Source: Halopenitus sp041821145 (GTDB taxonomy: Archaea > Halobacteriota > Halobacteria > Halobacteriales > Haloferacaceae). From it: a stretch of 64,000 bases of DNA. Shown here in pieces: positions 1 to 9,827 of this stretch. Position numbers and translations under genes: made by a program. Numbering within the stretch: the first letter of the stretch is position 1; each line of letters begins with the position of its first letter. The notes beneath the pieces are model-generated. The model worked only from the letters and a program-made list of their open reading frames with translations. It did no database searches and was not told the origin of the DNA. Location of the stretch: the NCBI RefSeq assembly GCF_041821145.1, contig NZ_JBGUBC010000002.1:124001-188000 (forward strand), given 5' to 3'.

Positions 1-7
1 CAGACAG

Positions 8-466
8 ATGCCCTCCAAATACGATCACTCCGAGATGTCCAGGCGTATCGGTACAGCGGAATCGCGCGATTCAGCACCGGATCGAACTGCTGTCTCTGCC
101 CACGAGCGTTCACGGTGCGAAGAGACTGGCAACTCTCACCAGATCTCTCGAACACGGGTTCGCGTCGTCACGCTTGAGGCAGAAGTAGAGCTGCTGGAGG
201 CCGAACGTGAGACGCTCGTGGATCTGGTGACAGCGCTCGAATCCGATCTTGAGGAGCTTGAGAACGAGGTGGCCTCCCTTGAACGAACCATTGAGTACAA
301 AGAACAGCAACGCCAGCAGGTGATAGACAAATACGAGCACATCATTGCAGAGAAGGATCAGGCGTATCAGGAGCTTCGACAAGAGCTTGCGGCTGCAACG
401 ACCGGGACCAGCATTTGGCCACTTCCCGTGATCAAACCACTCCGAGAGACCGTGTTATCTCGGTGA
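8..466 (+). CDS. Coiled-coil hypothetical protein
   Basis: A 152-residue protein of no recognised family. Residues about 50-130 form a long, heptad-rich, charged helix (runs such as LEAEVELLEAERETLVDLV) typical of a coiled coil. The N-terminal 45 residues are polar and look disordered. The C-terminus (IWPLPVIKPLRE) is a short hydrophobic/basic tail without a clear membrane span. The gene sits at the left edge, so its upstream context is unseen; the start is the first ATG, and an upstream start outside the window cannot be excluded. It runs in the same direction as the hybrid kinase but about 400 nt before it, so co-transcription is doubtful. The acidic composition and long helix favour a real gene. 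Confidence 0.6.
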   Translation: MPSKYDHSEMSRRIGTAESRDSAPDRTAVSAHERSRCEETGNSHQISRTRVRVVTLEAEVELLEAERETLVDLVTALESDLEELENEVASLERTIEYKEQQRQQVIDKYEHIIAEKDQAYQELRQELAAATTGTSIWPLPVIKPLRETVLSR

Positions 467-865
467 AACCCCTCCCACACAATTGGTAAGTTCGGAGGAT
501 GAGCTGTGATGGGTTCGGCCGGATTCCCATGTTCCCCATGACTCCGAGGGATTCAACGGAATACTGATGCGAGAGACCGTCATCCCGCGGCATCGAGACG
601 ACTAGAGCGTTTCCCAATACCCACCAATCGGTCGACTTTCAGAATCGAAGTGATGTCCTGTCTCTTAGTCCGTTGCGAATCGGCTGCTTCCCCTCCTTCT
701 GGCGGGGCAGTCAGCCGAGTGCAAGACGGTGAGTCCTACAATTCAGACAGTATTACAACCAAAATCGTCCGAATCAAGCATTGGATGGACAGACGCCGGC
801 TACAGAGGAGAAGGACTAAACACTTCCCCCCAGGCTTAAATCCACATCATTAGTAATGAAGGAGT
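467..865. other. Intergenic stretch before the hybrid kinase
   Basis: About 400 nt without a convincing gene. A 67-codon ORF at 650-853 is basic and low in acidic residues, unlike real haloarchaeal proteins. A TATA-like element (cttaaat, about 835-841) lies near 28 nt before the ATG at 866, which suits a leaderless promoter for the kinase. Nothing else stands out. Confidence 0.5.
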
Positions 866-3800
866 ATGGTGGCCTCTCACAGCGGAAACACATCTGTAAC
901 CCCGCCACACAACACGGAGGCAATTTCCATTCTTCACGTTGATGATCAAGTCGACTTCGTCGAGATGACCGCTCAGTTTCTCGAAGGTGAATGCGAGCGG
1001 TTCGCCGTCGAAACTGCAACAAGTGCCAATGAGGGGCTTGAGCGACTCTCCGAAGCAGAGATTGATTGCATCGTCAGTGATTACCAGATGCCCGGCATGG
1101 ACGGGCTGGAATTTCTAGAAGCTGTACGCGAAGAGCATCCCGACCTGCCGTTCATCCTGTTTACTGGCAAAGGAAGCGAGGAGGTCGCAAGCGATGCCAT
1201 CTCGGCGGGGGTTACCGATTACATTCAAAAAAAGCCTGGCTCCGACCAGTTTACCGTCCTGGCCAACCGCATCGAAAACGCGGTCCACCAGACCCGGGCG
1301 GAACACCGCCTCGAAGAGAGTCAACGACGCTTCCGGACGCTGCTCAGCAACGTTCCGGGGATGGCCTATCGCTGTCGAAACGAACGTGGCTATCCGATGC
1401 TGTTCGTCAGCGACGACTGTGTCGAACTCACGGGATACGAGCGGTCGGAACTCGTCGACGGCGACATCAGGTATGGCCGAGACGTCGTGCATCCAGACGA
1501 TCGCGACCGGGTCTGGGAATCCGTCCAGGACGCGCTGGAGTCGCGAGAGCCGTTCCGCGTCGAATATCGTATCCGGACTGCTGACGGCGAAGAGAAGTGG
1601 GTTTGGGAGCAGGGCCAGGGCGTGTTCGAAGACGGAGAGGTCGTCGCTCTTGAAGGATTTATTACGGATGTGACAGAGAGAAAGGAGTTCGAGGAGAAAC
1701 TTGAGTACCAGTCCTCGTTGCTGGAAGCGCAGATGGAGACCACGATCGACGGGCTACTCGTCGTCGACGAAGACCGCACCGTTGCCTCCTACAACCACCG
1801 CTTCGTCGAGATGTGGGAGATCCCTGACGAGGTGGTCGAGACGAACTCGGACGAAACGCTATTGGACTGGATCGCCGATCACAAGCTCGCGGATCCGGAG
1901 GCGTTCTTGGATTTGGTTGAAGACCTCTACGAACATCCTGACGAAACGAGTCGCGATGAAGTCCGGCTCACGGACGGCCGGGTCTTCGACCGCTATTCGG
2001 CCCCGGTCATCGGCGACGACGGCACCAACTACGGCCGACTGTGGGTGTTCCGCGATATCACTGAGCGCAAAGAGCGCGAGCGCGAACTCGAACGGCAAGA
2101 GTTTCTGTTCAGTCGGGTACAAGAGATCGCCGACGTGGGCGTCTGGGAGTACGATCCCCAGGCGGACGACCTCGCCGGATCCGACGGCATTTACCGTATT
2201 CACGGGGTCGATGATGATTACGAACCGATCTTAGAGGAGACAATTGAGTTGTATCACCCCGACGACCGCGACGAGATCGCCAACGCAGTCACCCGTGCAA
2301 TCGAAGATGGAGAAGCGTTCGATCTCGAATTGCGTATCGTCCGCCCCGACGGGGAGGTCCGAGACGTTCGTGCACGGGGGGAAGTCAGCACGGACGAGCA
2401 GGGGGAGACGGAACTCGTTCGGGGGGTGTTTCAAGACATCACCGAACGCAAGGAACGCGAGCGGGAACTCCAGAAGTTCAAGGCAGCAGTCGAGCACGCC
2501 GGTCACGCGATCTACATCACTGATGCCGACGGCACGATCGAGTACGTGAATCCAGCATTCGAGGAGGTGACAGGGTACACGGCTGAGGAAGCGATCGGTG
2601 GGGCGCCGGAGATTCTCGGCTCCGGTGAGCATAGCACCGACTTCTACGAGGATATCTGGGACACGATTCTGGCGGGCCAGCACTGGAAAAGCGAGATAGT
2701 CGACGAACGCAAAGACGGCAAAGAGGTCATCCTCGATCAGACGATTGCCCCGATCGAAACCGACGGCGGGACAGTCGAGGGGTTCGTCGCGGTCGCTCGT
2801 GACGTCACCGAGCGCAAGGAACGCGAAGAGCAACTCCAGATCTACGAATACGCCTACGAGTCCGCCCTGAGCGGCATCGCTATCGCGAGTTTGGATGGTA
2901 CGTTACGTTCGGTGAACCCTGCCTTCTGTGAGATGTGGGGATACGAAGACAAAACGGATGTCGTCGGGCAATCGGTCCCTGACTTCTGGGCGGAGCCCGA
3001 GGCTGCTGCGAGCGTGATAAACGCGATTCAAGAGACAGGTCGTTGGGAAGGTGAACTCCGAGCAGTTCGCGAAGACGGAACCACCTTTGATGCCTACAGT
3101 TCAGCGAGCTATGTGACCGATGACGAGGGCGAACCGATCGCGCTGATGTCGTCGTTCGTCGATATCACCGAGCGCAAGCGACGTGAACAGGAACTCGCCG
3201 AAGAGCGCGAGAAGTACGCGACGCTGGTCGAACAGAGCCACGACGGCATCGGGATCGTCCAGAACCGAGAATTCGTCTTCGCCAACTCCCGGCTGGCGGA
3301 TATTACCGGCTACGAAGAGGATGAACTCCTCGGGATGCCGTTCACTGACGTGATCGCTCCGGAAGATCAACAACTCGTCCGGGAGCGGTACGAACGACGA
3401 CTCGATCCAGACGCCGACTCGCCACCCTCTCGGTATACCGTGACCTTTGAGACCCCGGATGGCCGCAAGCGGGTCGCTGAAATCAGTGCCGCCGATATCC
3501 AGTACGAGGGTGCGCCGGCCGGTCTCGCGTCGGTCCGAGACGTGACCGAACGACAGCGTCACGAAGACGAGTTGGAACGACTCAACGAGGAACTGGAGGT
3601 GCTGAATCGGGTCGTGCGCCACGACATTCGCAACGACATGGCGATCATGCTCGGGTGGGGCGAACAACTCGAAGACCACGTCGACGACGCGGGGGCGGAC
3701 CACCTCGAGAAGATTCTCACGAGCGGCGAACATATCGTCGAACTCACAGAGATCGCCCGTGACTACGTCGAGACGCTGACGAGCGACGAGGAGGTTGACG

Positions 3801-4240
3801 TCAAGCCGACACAATTACGACAGATACTAACGAACGAAATAGCGCTCCGTCGTGAGGCGTACCCGGACGCCGAGATCAGCATTGATGAGCCGATTCCAGA
3901 CCTCGACGTTCGGGCGAATGAGATGCTCCCCTCGGTGTTCCGGAACCTACTGAACAACGCCGTCCAGCACAACGATAAGGACACGCCGATCGTCGAGGTC
4001 GCTGTCGAAGAGCGAGACGACGACGTGCGCGTGACGGTCGCGGATAATGGGCCGGGAGTCCCTGAAGCGCAGCGCGAGACGATATTCGGGAAAGGCGAGA
4101 AGAGTCTCGAGAGCAATGGAACAGGTATCGGGCTCTATCTGGTTCAGACGCTCGTCGACCAGTACGGCGGTGATATCTGGGTCGAAGACAACGACCCAGA
4201 GGGTGCGGTTTTCACTGTGACGCTTCCGAAAGCGGACTGA
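866..4240 (+). CDS. Response-regulator/multi-PAS hybrid histidine kinase
   Basis: A cytoplasmic sensor kinase of 1124 residues with no membrane span. An N-terminal receiver domain (about 20-140) has the acidic pocket LHVDDQ, phospho-acceptor Asp72 in SDYQMPGMDG and the conserved lysine in IQKKPG. Six PAS domains follow (about 150-905), each ending in a DITERK-type PAC motif. The kinase core has His919 in VVRHDIRNDM, the N box (RNLLNNAVQH) and G boxes DNGPGVPEAQ and GTGIGLYL. REC-first hybrids of this kind are common in haloarchaea; the receiver probably gates the kinase or receives phosphate from another one. No DNA-binding output domain is present. The signal is unknown: I see no haem or FAD marker residues in the PAS domains that I could name. 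Confidence 0.93.
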   Translation: MVASHSGNTSVTPPHNTEAISILHVDDQVDFVEMTAQFLEGECERFAVETATSANEGLERLSEAEIDCIVSDYQMPGMDGLEFLEAVREEHPDLPFILFTGKGSEEVASDAISAGVTDYIQKKPGSDQFTVLANRIENAVHQTRAEHRLEESQRRFRTLLSNVPGMAYRCRNERGYPMLFVSDDCVELTGYERSELVDGDIRYGRDVVHPDDRDRVWESVQDALESREPFRVEYRIRTADGEEKWVWEQGQGVFEDGEVVALEGFITDVTERKEFEEKLEYQSSLLEAQMETTIDGLLVVDEDRTVASYNHRFVEMWEIPDEVVETNSDETLLDWIADHKLADPEAFLDLVEDLYEHPDETSRDEVRLTDGRVFDRYSAPVIGDDGTNYGRLWVFRDITERKERERELERQEFLFSRVQEIADVGVWEYDPQADDLAGSDGIYRIHGVDDDYEPILEETIELYHPDDRDEIANAVTRAIEDGEAFDLELRIVRPDGEVRDVRARGEVSTDEQGETELVRGVFQDITERKERERELQKFKAAVEHAGHAIYITDADGTIEYVNPAFEEVTGYTAEEAIGGAPEILGSGEHSTDFYEDIWDTILAGQHWKSEIVDERKDGKEVILDQTIAPIETDGGTVEGFVAVARDVTERKEREEQLQIYEYAYESALSGIAIASLDGTLRSVNPAFCEMWGYEDKTDVVGQSVPDFWAEPEAAASVINAIQETGRWEGELRAVREDGTTFDAYSSASYVTDDEGEPIALMSSFVDITERKRREQELAEEREKYATLVEQSHDGIGIVQNREFVFANSRLADITGYEEDELLGMPFTDVIAPEDQQLVRERYERRLDPDADSPPSRYTVTFETPDGRKRVAEISAADIQYEGAPAGLASVRDVTERQRHEDELERLNEELEVLNRVVRHDIRNDMAIMLGWGEQLEDHVDDAGADHLEKILTSGEHIVELTEIARDYVETLTSDEEVDVKPTQLRQILTNEIALRREAYPDAEISIDEPIPDLDVRANEMLPSVFRNLLNNAVQHNDKDTPIVEVAVEERDDDVRVTVADNGPGVPEAQRETIFGKGEKSLESNGTGIGLYLVQTLVDQYGGDIWVEDNDPEGAVFTVTLPKAD

Positions 4241-4370
4241 TGCCGGTGGCACTCTCGCTTCGCTTCGACACTGTTTCCACCCGAGAGACAGACTGCCCTC
4301 TTGAGGGGACTCTCTCGAGAGGACTCACTTGCTGATCGAGGGGATATCCAGCGGGACTTTGCCGCGTCCG

Positions 4371-5459
4371 CTACTGAACTTGCTCCGCGATCTGCAACTC
4401 GACGATGAATATCGACCCACGGGGCTCGTTGTCCTCGACCCGGACCTCACCGCCGAAGTTAGCGACGAGCGTCTCAACGAGGTACAATCCGATACCGGTA
4501 CTCTCGCTTTCGTGACCCGTCTGCCGCTTGCCGAAGATGCTCCGTTTCTGTTCTGAGGGAATGCCAGGACCGTTGTCCGCAATTGAGATCCGGACTCGTT
4601 CGTCATTCGCCTCGGCAGCAATCGTCACGCGAGGTTCGCTCGCATCGTTGTGCTGGACGGCGTTGTTGAGCAGGTTCTGGAAGATGGACACGAGGAGGTC
4701 CGTCGCCGAAACGGCGACGTCCGGGACCGGCTCCTCGACCTCGATCTCAGCCCGGGGATACGATTCTCGGGCGATGTCGACACTGGTCTGCAAAACTGGT
4801 GTCAGTTGGATCGGTTCGGTTTCGAGAGCGCCCTCCCCGGTCACGACCTCGACGAGGTCGTGGACCGTCTCAGTAAGTTCGACGACGTGGTTGCTCGCGT
4901 TCCTCATTCGGGACACGGCCTGTTCGCCGCGATCGCTGTCGATCTCGTCTTCGACGGTCTCGAGCCAGCCGAGGACAACCGCCATGTCGTTGCGAATGTC
5001 GTGGCGAACGACCCGATTGAGGATCTCAAGTTGTTCGTTCTTGACCCGGAGTTCGCGCTCGCGCTCGCGCCGGTCGGTGATATCTTCGAACGCGAACACG
5101 ATACGCTCGACCGTCCCGTTCTCGTTGATGATCGGCGCGCCGGAGATGGAGAGATCGATCGGACCGGCGTGCGGGCGCTCCATTCGGAACTCCTGGTTGA
5201 ATATCGGACCGCGGTTTTCATAGACCTGGACATAGGGGTGTTCCTCTTGGGGGATTCGCTCGCCGGCGGCATCGATGAAGGCCCACTCAGGCTCGACGTA
5301 GGTCTTCCCTTCGATTTCGGACTTCTCCAGTTCGAGGAGTTGCTGTGCTCGCTGATTACAGCGGACCACGTCTCCGTCCGGAGTGAGTACTACGATGCCG
5401 GTCGGACTCGTCTCGAAGATGCGGTCCATCAGGTGGTGCTCAGAAATATTGGGGGACAT
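4371..5459 (-). CDS. PAS-domain histidine kinase
   Basis: A compact 362-residue sensor kinase converging on the hybrid kinase. One PAS domain (about 10-130) ends in FEDITDRRERE, followed by a short helix, the phospho-accepting His in VVRHDIRNDM (about residue 153) and a HATPase domain with NLLNNAVQH, DNGPGIPSEQ and STGIGLYLV. The ATG at 5459 is preferred over a GTG three codons upstream because a TATA-like element (tgtattatg) lies about 28 nt before it, giving a leaderless transcript. Its HisKA region is almost identical in wording to that of the 1124-residue kinase, so the two probably arose by duplication. There is no transmembrane segment and no cognate regulator next door. Confidence 0.92.
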   Translation of the reverse strand: MSPNISEHHLMDRIFETSPTGIVVLTPDGDVVRCNQRAQQLLELEKSEIEGKTYVEPEWAFIDAAGERIPQEEHPYVQVYENRGPIFNQEFRMERPHAGPIDLSISGAPIINENGTVERIVFAFEDITDRRERERELRVKNEQLEILNRVVRHDIRNDMAVVLGWLETVEDEIDSDRGEQAVSRMRNASNHVVELTETVHDLVEVVTGEGALETEPIQLTPVLQTSVDIARESYPRAEIEVEEPVPDVAVSATDLLVSIFQNLLNNAVQHNDASEPRVTIAAEANDERVRISIADNGPGIPSEQKRSIFGKRQTGHESESTGIGLYLVETLVANFGGEVRVEDNEPRGSIFIVELQIAEQVQ

Positions 5460-5503
5460 ATACAGCACTTCCAGTCATAGCACATAATACATTGGGAGGT
5501 CCA

Positions 5504-5689
5504 ATGGTTCGGCCTCCGAGAGAGCAGGGAGTCACGATCAGCCGGCTCGATCGAACGCCACCGTGCCTATATGCGGCCTACGAATCGGACGCGTTTGCAG
5601 TCGAATTCGAAGCCAGCGAGGAGTCTGGTGACCGGACCATCACCGTCGAACGTGCGGCCGAGCGCTACCCATTTACCGGTTCTTTCTGA
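5504..5689 (+). CDS. Small hypothetical protein
   Basis: A 61-residue acidic ORF of unknown family. The ATG at 5504 has a good Shine-Dalgarno-like GGGAGG five bases upstream and a TATA-like stretch (cataatacat) about 20 nt before that, stronger start signals than most genes here. The protein (SRLDRTPPCLYAAYESDAF region) is acidic and mixed alpha/beta in character. Its last 25 nt overlap tail-to-tail with the end of the 1075-residue kinase. It could be a small genuine gene or the remnant of a longer one. Confidence 0.4.
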   Translation: MVRPPREQGVTISRLDRTPPCLYAAYESDAFAVEFEASEESGDRTITVERAAERYPFTGSF

Positions 5690-8600
5690 AGCGAAATCGT
5701 GACGATGCTGCCGCGTGGTTCATTCTCTCCAAACGAGAGTGTTCCGCTGGATCGGCGGACGATCCACGAGACGAGCCACAGACCCAATCCGCTCCCATGA
5801 TATAATGGCTCAATCTCTTCCTCACCGGCAACAACCTGTTGCTCCATCTCTGGGATCCCAGGCCCGGTATCCGAAACGTGGATGTCGACTCGTGAGTCAG
5901 TCTCCGTCACGGTGACATCAACGGTGGGAACGTCCTGATCGGTATGGATGATCGAATTCCTAACGAGCTCCTCGATTGCAGTGGCAAGCCCCTCAGTTGC
6001 CAGTACGGTAGCCTCGTCCGGGAGGTGCAAGTTGATCCGTGCCTCTGGATACTCTGAGGAAAGCATCTCGGCCTGATCTCGAATTATCTGAACGGCGTTA
6101 ACCGAGTTGAGTTGCGGTTCGGCGGAGAGAATCTGAGTGATCTTGCGTTGTTTCTCCGCCAACGACAGGAGATGGTTGCTGTGGTCGACGATCTGTTTGG
6201 CCTGGGTCGCCAGCGGGTCCGGCGCTTCTTGCTGAATCGTTTCGGCGTATCCCCGAACGATACCCAGATCATTACGAAGGTTATGACGGAGGACACGTTC
6301 CATCACCTGTAACTGTTGAAGCCAATTTCTAAGTTCGGTAACATCAACGTTGACACCCAGTAGCCGTTCCGGTTCCCCGGCGTGGTCTGTCAAAATTGTG
6401 CTTCGACTGTCTATCCAGCGCTCGGCACCGTCATCCCGGATGATCCGAAAGGTCATATCGAACGGTTCGGTGCGTTCGACAGCCCGTTCGAGTGCGGCTT
6501 CGACGTCGGCGAGGTCATCCGGGTGGATACGATCAGCAAACGCTTCGAACGTTCCTTCGAACGTCCCCGGTTCGAGACCGAACAACCGCTCACAGGACTC
6601 GTGGCAGGTTACGTGGTCAGTCTCGATGTCCCACTCCCAGACGCCAGCCTGTGCAGCGGTTAACGCGAGCGAACGACTCTCGTCGATCCTGCGGAGTTTA
6701 CGCTCGGCCTGCACACGGTCGGTAATATCACGAGTGTTGACGACGTACCCGTCCAGGGCCCGACTTTCACCGCTGGTCACGCGGGATTCTGCCCAGCGCC
6801 ACGATCCATCGGCGTGTCGGATTCGATGTTCGGTGCTGAACGTCGTTTCAGTCTGGCCCTCGAGGAGTTTGGCGAACGTCTCTCTGAGTTGATCTCGATC
6901 ATCGGGATGGACGATATCGAACGCATTCTCATTCATCAGCTCTTCTGGTTCGTACCCAAGGATGCGTTCGACGGAGGGACTCACATACTCCAGGTTTCCG
7001 TCACTATCGAGTACGGTGATAATGTCGGAGGAACCCTCAACGAACGCTTGGAACTGTTCCTCCTGACGCACGCGCTCAGTAATGTCTTGGGCAACCACGA
7101 TCGCGTGGTCGACAGCGCCGTTCTCGAATACGGGCTCGTGCCAAACGTCGAAGATGTGTCCCTCGATGTGAGTCGTTGTAGTGAACGACTCGCCTCCGAG
7201 GACTCTCTTCGCATTCTCTCGTACCACGGGATACTCATCGAAGACGTCGAAAACAGACTTCCCAACCATCTCACCGGAGTCCAACCCGACCGGTTCTAGC
7301 TGCCTTCCTTCGCTGACCGTAATCGTCCCGTCGTTATCGAGCGCCGTGAGGATGAGCGGTGCGTTGGAAACGACCGCTTTGAGACGTTCTCGTTCGACGG
7401 CGAGTTTGCGTTCCGATTCGACGCGGTCAGTAACATCTCGGACGGTGAATAGTTTCGACCCGTCCTGAATCGAAACGGAATTAATGGTAACGAGGACCGT
7501 ATGGTTGCGATCGTCCGCATCAGTGACTTCGAGTTCGATGTTCTCGATCAAATCTCCAGCAGAAAAGTCCGGTGGCGTCGGATCCGCTCCAAGGAGTTCG
7601 TCAATGGTCCCCATTTCACGGACGTCCTCGACCGTATATCCGAAAATATAGTGGACGTTCGGGCAGACGTATGTGAAGTTTCCAGTATCGTCGGTCAGCA
7701 AGACGGTTTCCGTAACATGACTCAAAATCAGTGAGAGTCGCTGCTCGGATTCACGGACTTCTGCTTCCAGTTCCTGAATCTCCTCTCGCTCGTTGCGTAT
7801 CGTTTCCGTCCGTGCTTGGATAGAGTCGTCCCGGCGAGACAGTAACACGAAGATGAATATACCCGATCCTGAGACGAATAACAACCCCTTCATGAGTTGT
7901 GTCTGAGCGGTTACCGAAGAGATCCCAAATATCGCTGTTACCATCCAGTCGGTAACGAGTATCCATACGCTGCCAAATATGACAAATACGATAGTAATCC
8001 AGAATGGTGTCAACCCAGCGCGCTCGATCGTCTGGCCCGTGACACCCATTAGCACAGAATAGCGTTCGGAGTGACAAAAGTAGTTCCCCGGTTCAGCACA
8101 CTCACACACGCAAACACGATGAACGGGACTCTCGGAGTCGCCGTCGTCGGTCCTACTCTCCGAATCGTCCACCTCATCACTGTCCGAGACTACCTCAACC
8201 GCCGTGCTCGTCTCTTCGGCCACGTCCGCGGGACACTCCGAGAGGGGGGCCTTGCCGGTTTGTGGTTCGTCGATTCGGACTCTGTCTCCCTCGACAAAAT
8301 TAACGCGGTACGCGCCGATTTCGTCGTCTGTATCCCGAACTTCGGTCGTGTATGCTCCGCCCTGGTGCAGGTAGACCGCGTCCGGCTCCGCCAGCGGCGC
8401 GTCGTAGATTCGCCCGGCAAAATCGTCCTCGATGGCGAGGTCTGTAAGATCGGCATCGGAGCCCTCGCTGTCAACTTCGAGTTTCGGTGCGTCTTCGCGG
8501 GCGACCAGAGGAATCTCACCCTCGACCCCAGCCATGGTCAGTCTCCCGTCGTCATTGCCCACCGGGACCGACTCGCTATGGGGTTCCATGCCGGGACCGT

Positions 8601-8892
8601 TCACCGTCAACCGGTGGTCCCCCTCTGGGACGTCACGAATGACGGCGATACCGCGGAACGTCGGAACAGCTTCGGGTTTGCTCTCAAGGAGTGCCACCGT
8701 TTCGACTGAGAAGTCCTGAGTGGTCAAGCCCTCATTCTCTGGTGCATCATCCGATGTAATCGCCTCTGTAACGGTGGCTACGACGGAATTGACCGACGGT
8801 GGTTGGGAAATGGCGTCGTACCGTTCTGCCAGTGCCGCGCGGTGGTTCTTTCTTTGGATTCGCAAATAGACGCCGCTCGCGATTTGGCGCAT
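5665..8892 (-). CDS. Membrane PAS histidine kinase with foreign N-terminal extension
   Basis: A 1075-residue reading frame made of two unlike parts. Residues 1-281 have no kinase or PAS feature: an acidic, beta-rich segment (VPEGDHRLTVNGPG, GAYRVNFVEGDRVRIDE) ending in a small cysteine cluster, CVCECAEPGNYFC. From Met282 (nt 8049) an ordinary membrane kinase begins: two membrane spans (TPFWITIVFVIFGSVWILV and the following span to about 340), a short coiled coil, four PAS domains (about 375-860), His in VLRHNLRNDL, and a HATPase with DTGPGIPEME and GSGLGLWLVSW. The kinase alone probably starts at 8049; the N-terminal part looks like the 3' end of another gene joined in frame. The ORF begins only 72 nt from tRNA-Ile. 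Confidence 0.85.
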   Translation of the reverse strand: MRQIASGVYLRIQRKNHRAALAERYDAISQPPSVNSVVATVTEAITSDDAPENEGLTTQDFSVETVALLESKPEAVPTFRGIAVIRDVPEGDHRLTVNGPGMEPHSESVPVGNDDGRLTMAGVEGEIPLVAREDAPKLEVDSEGSDADLTDLAIEDDFAGRIYDAPLAEPDAVYLHQGGAYTTEVRDTDDEIGAYRVNFVEGDRVRIDEPQTGKAPLSECPADVAEETSTAVEVVSDSDEVDDSESRTDDGDSESPVHRVCVCECAEPGNYFCHSERYSVLMGVTGQTIERAGLTPFWITIVFVIFGSVWILVTDWMVTAIFGISSVTAQTQLMKGLLFVSGSGIFIFVLLSRRDDSIQARTETIRNEREEIQELEAEVRESEQRLSLILSHVTETVLLTDDTGNFTYVCPNVHYIFGYTVEDVREMGTIDELLGADPTPPDFSAGDLIENIELEVTDADDRNHTVLVTINSVSIQDGSKLFTVRDVTDRVESERKLAVERERLKAVVSNAPLILTALDNDGTITVSEGRQLEPVGLDSGEMVGKSVFDVFDEYPVVRENAKRVLGGESFTTTTHIEGHIFDVWHEPVFENGAVDHAIVVAQDITERVRQEEQFQAFVEGSSDIITVLDSDGNLEYVSPSVERILGYEPEELMNENAFDIVHPDDRDQLRETFAKLLEGQTETTFSTEHRIRHADGSWRWAESRVTSGESRALDGYVVNTRDITDRVQAERKLRRIDESRSLALTAAQAGVWEWDIETDHVTCHESCERLFGLEPGTFEGTFEAFADRIHPDDLADVEAALERAVERTEPFDMTFRIIRDDGAERWIDSRSTILTDHAGEPERLLGVNVDVTELRNWLQQLQVMERVLRHNLRNDLGIVRGYAETIQQEAPDPLATQAKQIVDHSNHLLSLAEKQRKITQILSAEPQLNSVNAVQIIRDQAEMLSSEYPEARINLHLPDEATVLATEGLATAIEELVRNSIIHTDQDVPTVDVTVTETDSRVDIHVSDTGPGIPEMEQQVVAGEEEIEPLYHGSGLGLWLVSWIVRRSSGTLSFGENEPRGSIVTISLQKEPVNG

Positions 8893-8963
8893 CGGACGAA
8901 ATTGGTTGGCTGGGGAGTTGAGGCCCCAGAATCGGAACGGACAGATACCGTCCGATTGTGAGG

Positions 8964-9037
8964 TGGGCCAACACGGATTTGAACCGTGGACCTCCCGGTT
9001 ATCAGCCGAGCGCTCAACCTGACTGAGCTATTGGCCC
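8964..9037 (-). tRNA. tRNA-Ile (GAT)
   Basis: The minus strand folds as a 74-nt tRNA. The acceptor arm GGGCCAA pairs with TTGGCCC plus discriminator A; the D arm is GCTCAGTCAGGTTGAGC; the anticodon arm has loop CTGATAA with anticodon GAT; the T arm is CACGGTTCAAATCCGTG. No intron and no encoded CCA. The 3' end faces the kinase block at lower coordinates, the side on which integrative elements using a tRNA 3' end would insert. Confidence 0.96.
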
Positions 9038-9164
9038 AGGCGAGCGCGTTCAACGCTTGCGGGGGTAGAACTTTAAGGGTTTCCCTTTCCGATCGTATCG
9101 CAGTCAGTCGATTTCTCGGAAACGGTTCGTCGACTGATCGGGGCGTAGTAGCTCGATCGCCCGA

Positions 9165-9827
9165 CTATCCGTGGTCATCATCGGTTTCGCTTCCGTTTCC
9201 GTTTGTTTCGTCCTCGTCGTCGGCCACGGAGAAGTCGACGTCCACGACGTCGTCGTCCGAGTCCGAACCGGATCGCGAAGACCCCGCCGCTCCGCCCGCT
9301 CCAGTTCCCGGTTCGGTTCCGTTGAATCCGGCGGGCCCCTCGGTTCCGCCGAATCCGGCACCGCCGACACCGCCAAATCCGTCGCCATCGTCGCCGTCCA
9401 TTCCGTTCGGAAACCCTCCGATGTAGACGTTCCCGCTGGCGAATCCGCCGGTGCGCCGCTCGAGGTAGGGAACGACGAGGAACCGTTTGACGCCCACCCG
9501 GATCGGTACCCGGGTCGGGGGCAACGCGAGCAGAAAGCCGATCGCGTCGGTAACGAGTCCTGGGGTGAGCAGGAACGCGCCGGCGGCGATCAGGAATGCC
9601 CCGTCGAGCAGTTCGTCGGTCGGTGGCTCGCCTCGGGCGGCTTTCCGTTGGATCCGCAAGAGCGTGTGTCGCCCCTCGGCGCGAACGAGCAACATCCCGA
9701 GAAGTGCCGTGAGAACGACCAGCGCGACGGTGATCTGCCATCCCAACTGGTCCGCCACGACGACGAGAAACAACGCGTCGGCGAGCGGAACCACGAGGAG
9801 AAGCGCGAGCAGATAGCGAAGGCGCAT
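9165..9827 (-). CDS. fxsA: FxsA family membrane protein
   Basis: A 220-residue FxsA-family membrane protein. FxsA of E. coli relieves phage exclusion by F plasmids, but the role of archaeal members is unknown. It starts at MRLRYLLALLLV; longer upstream starts add a basic leader that looks untranslated. The first 120 residues hold the family core: membrane spans near 3-22, 27-45 and 72-95, and the cytoplasmic loop with RIQRKAARGEPPTDELLDG. The C-terminal 90 residues are a Gly/Asp-rich, low-complexity acidic tail typical of haloarchaeal versions. It is divergent from the DUF1405 gene. Confidence 0.88.
   Translation of the reverse strand: MRLRYLLALLLVVPLADALFLVVVADQLGWQITVALVVLTALLGMLLVRAEGRHTLLRIQRKAARGEPPTDELLDGAFLIAAGAFLLTPGLVTDAIGFLLALPPTRVPIRVGVKRFLVVPYLERRTGGFASGNVYIGGFPNGMDGDDGDGFGGVGGAGFGGTEGPAGFNGTEPGTGAGGAAGSSRSGSDSDDDVVDVDFSVADDEDETNGNGSETDDDHG

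Noticed and set aside
1..8900. Second copy of the tRNA-Ile 3' end as an att site left of the tRNA
   Set aside because: I did not find one by eye in the window. It may lie beyond the left edge, so no integrative element is called.
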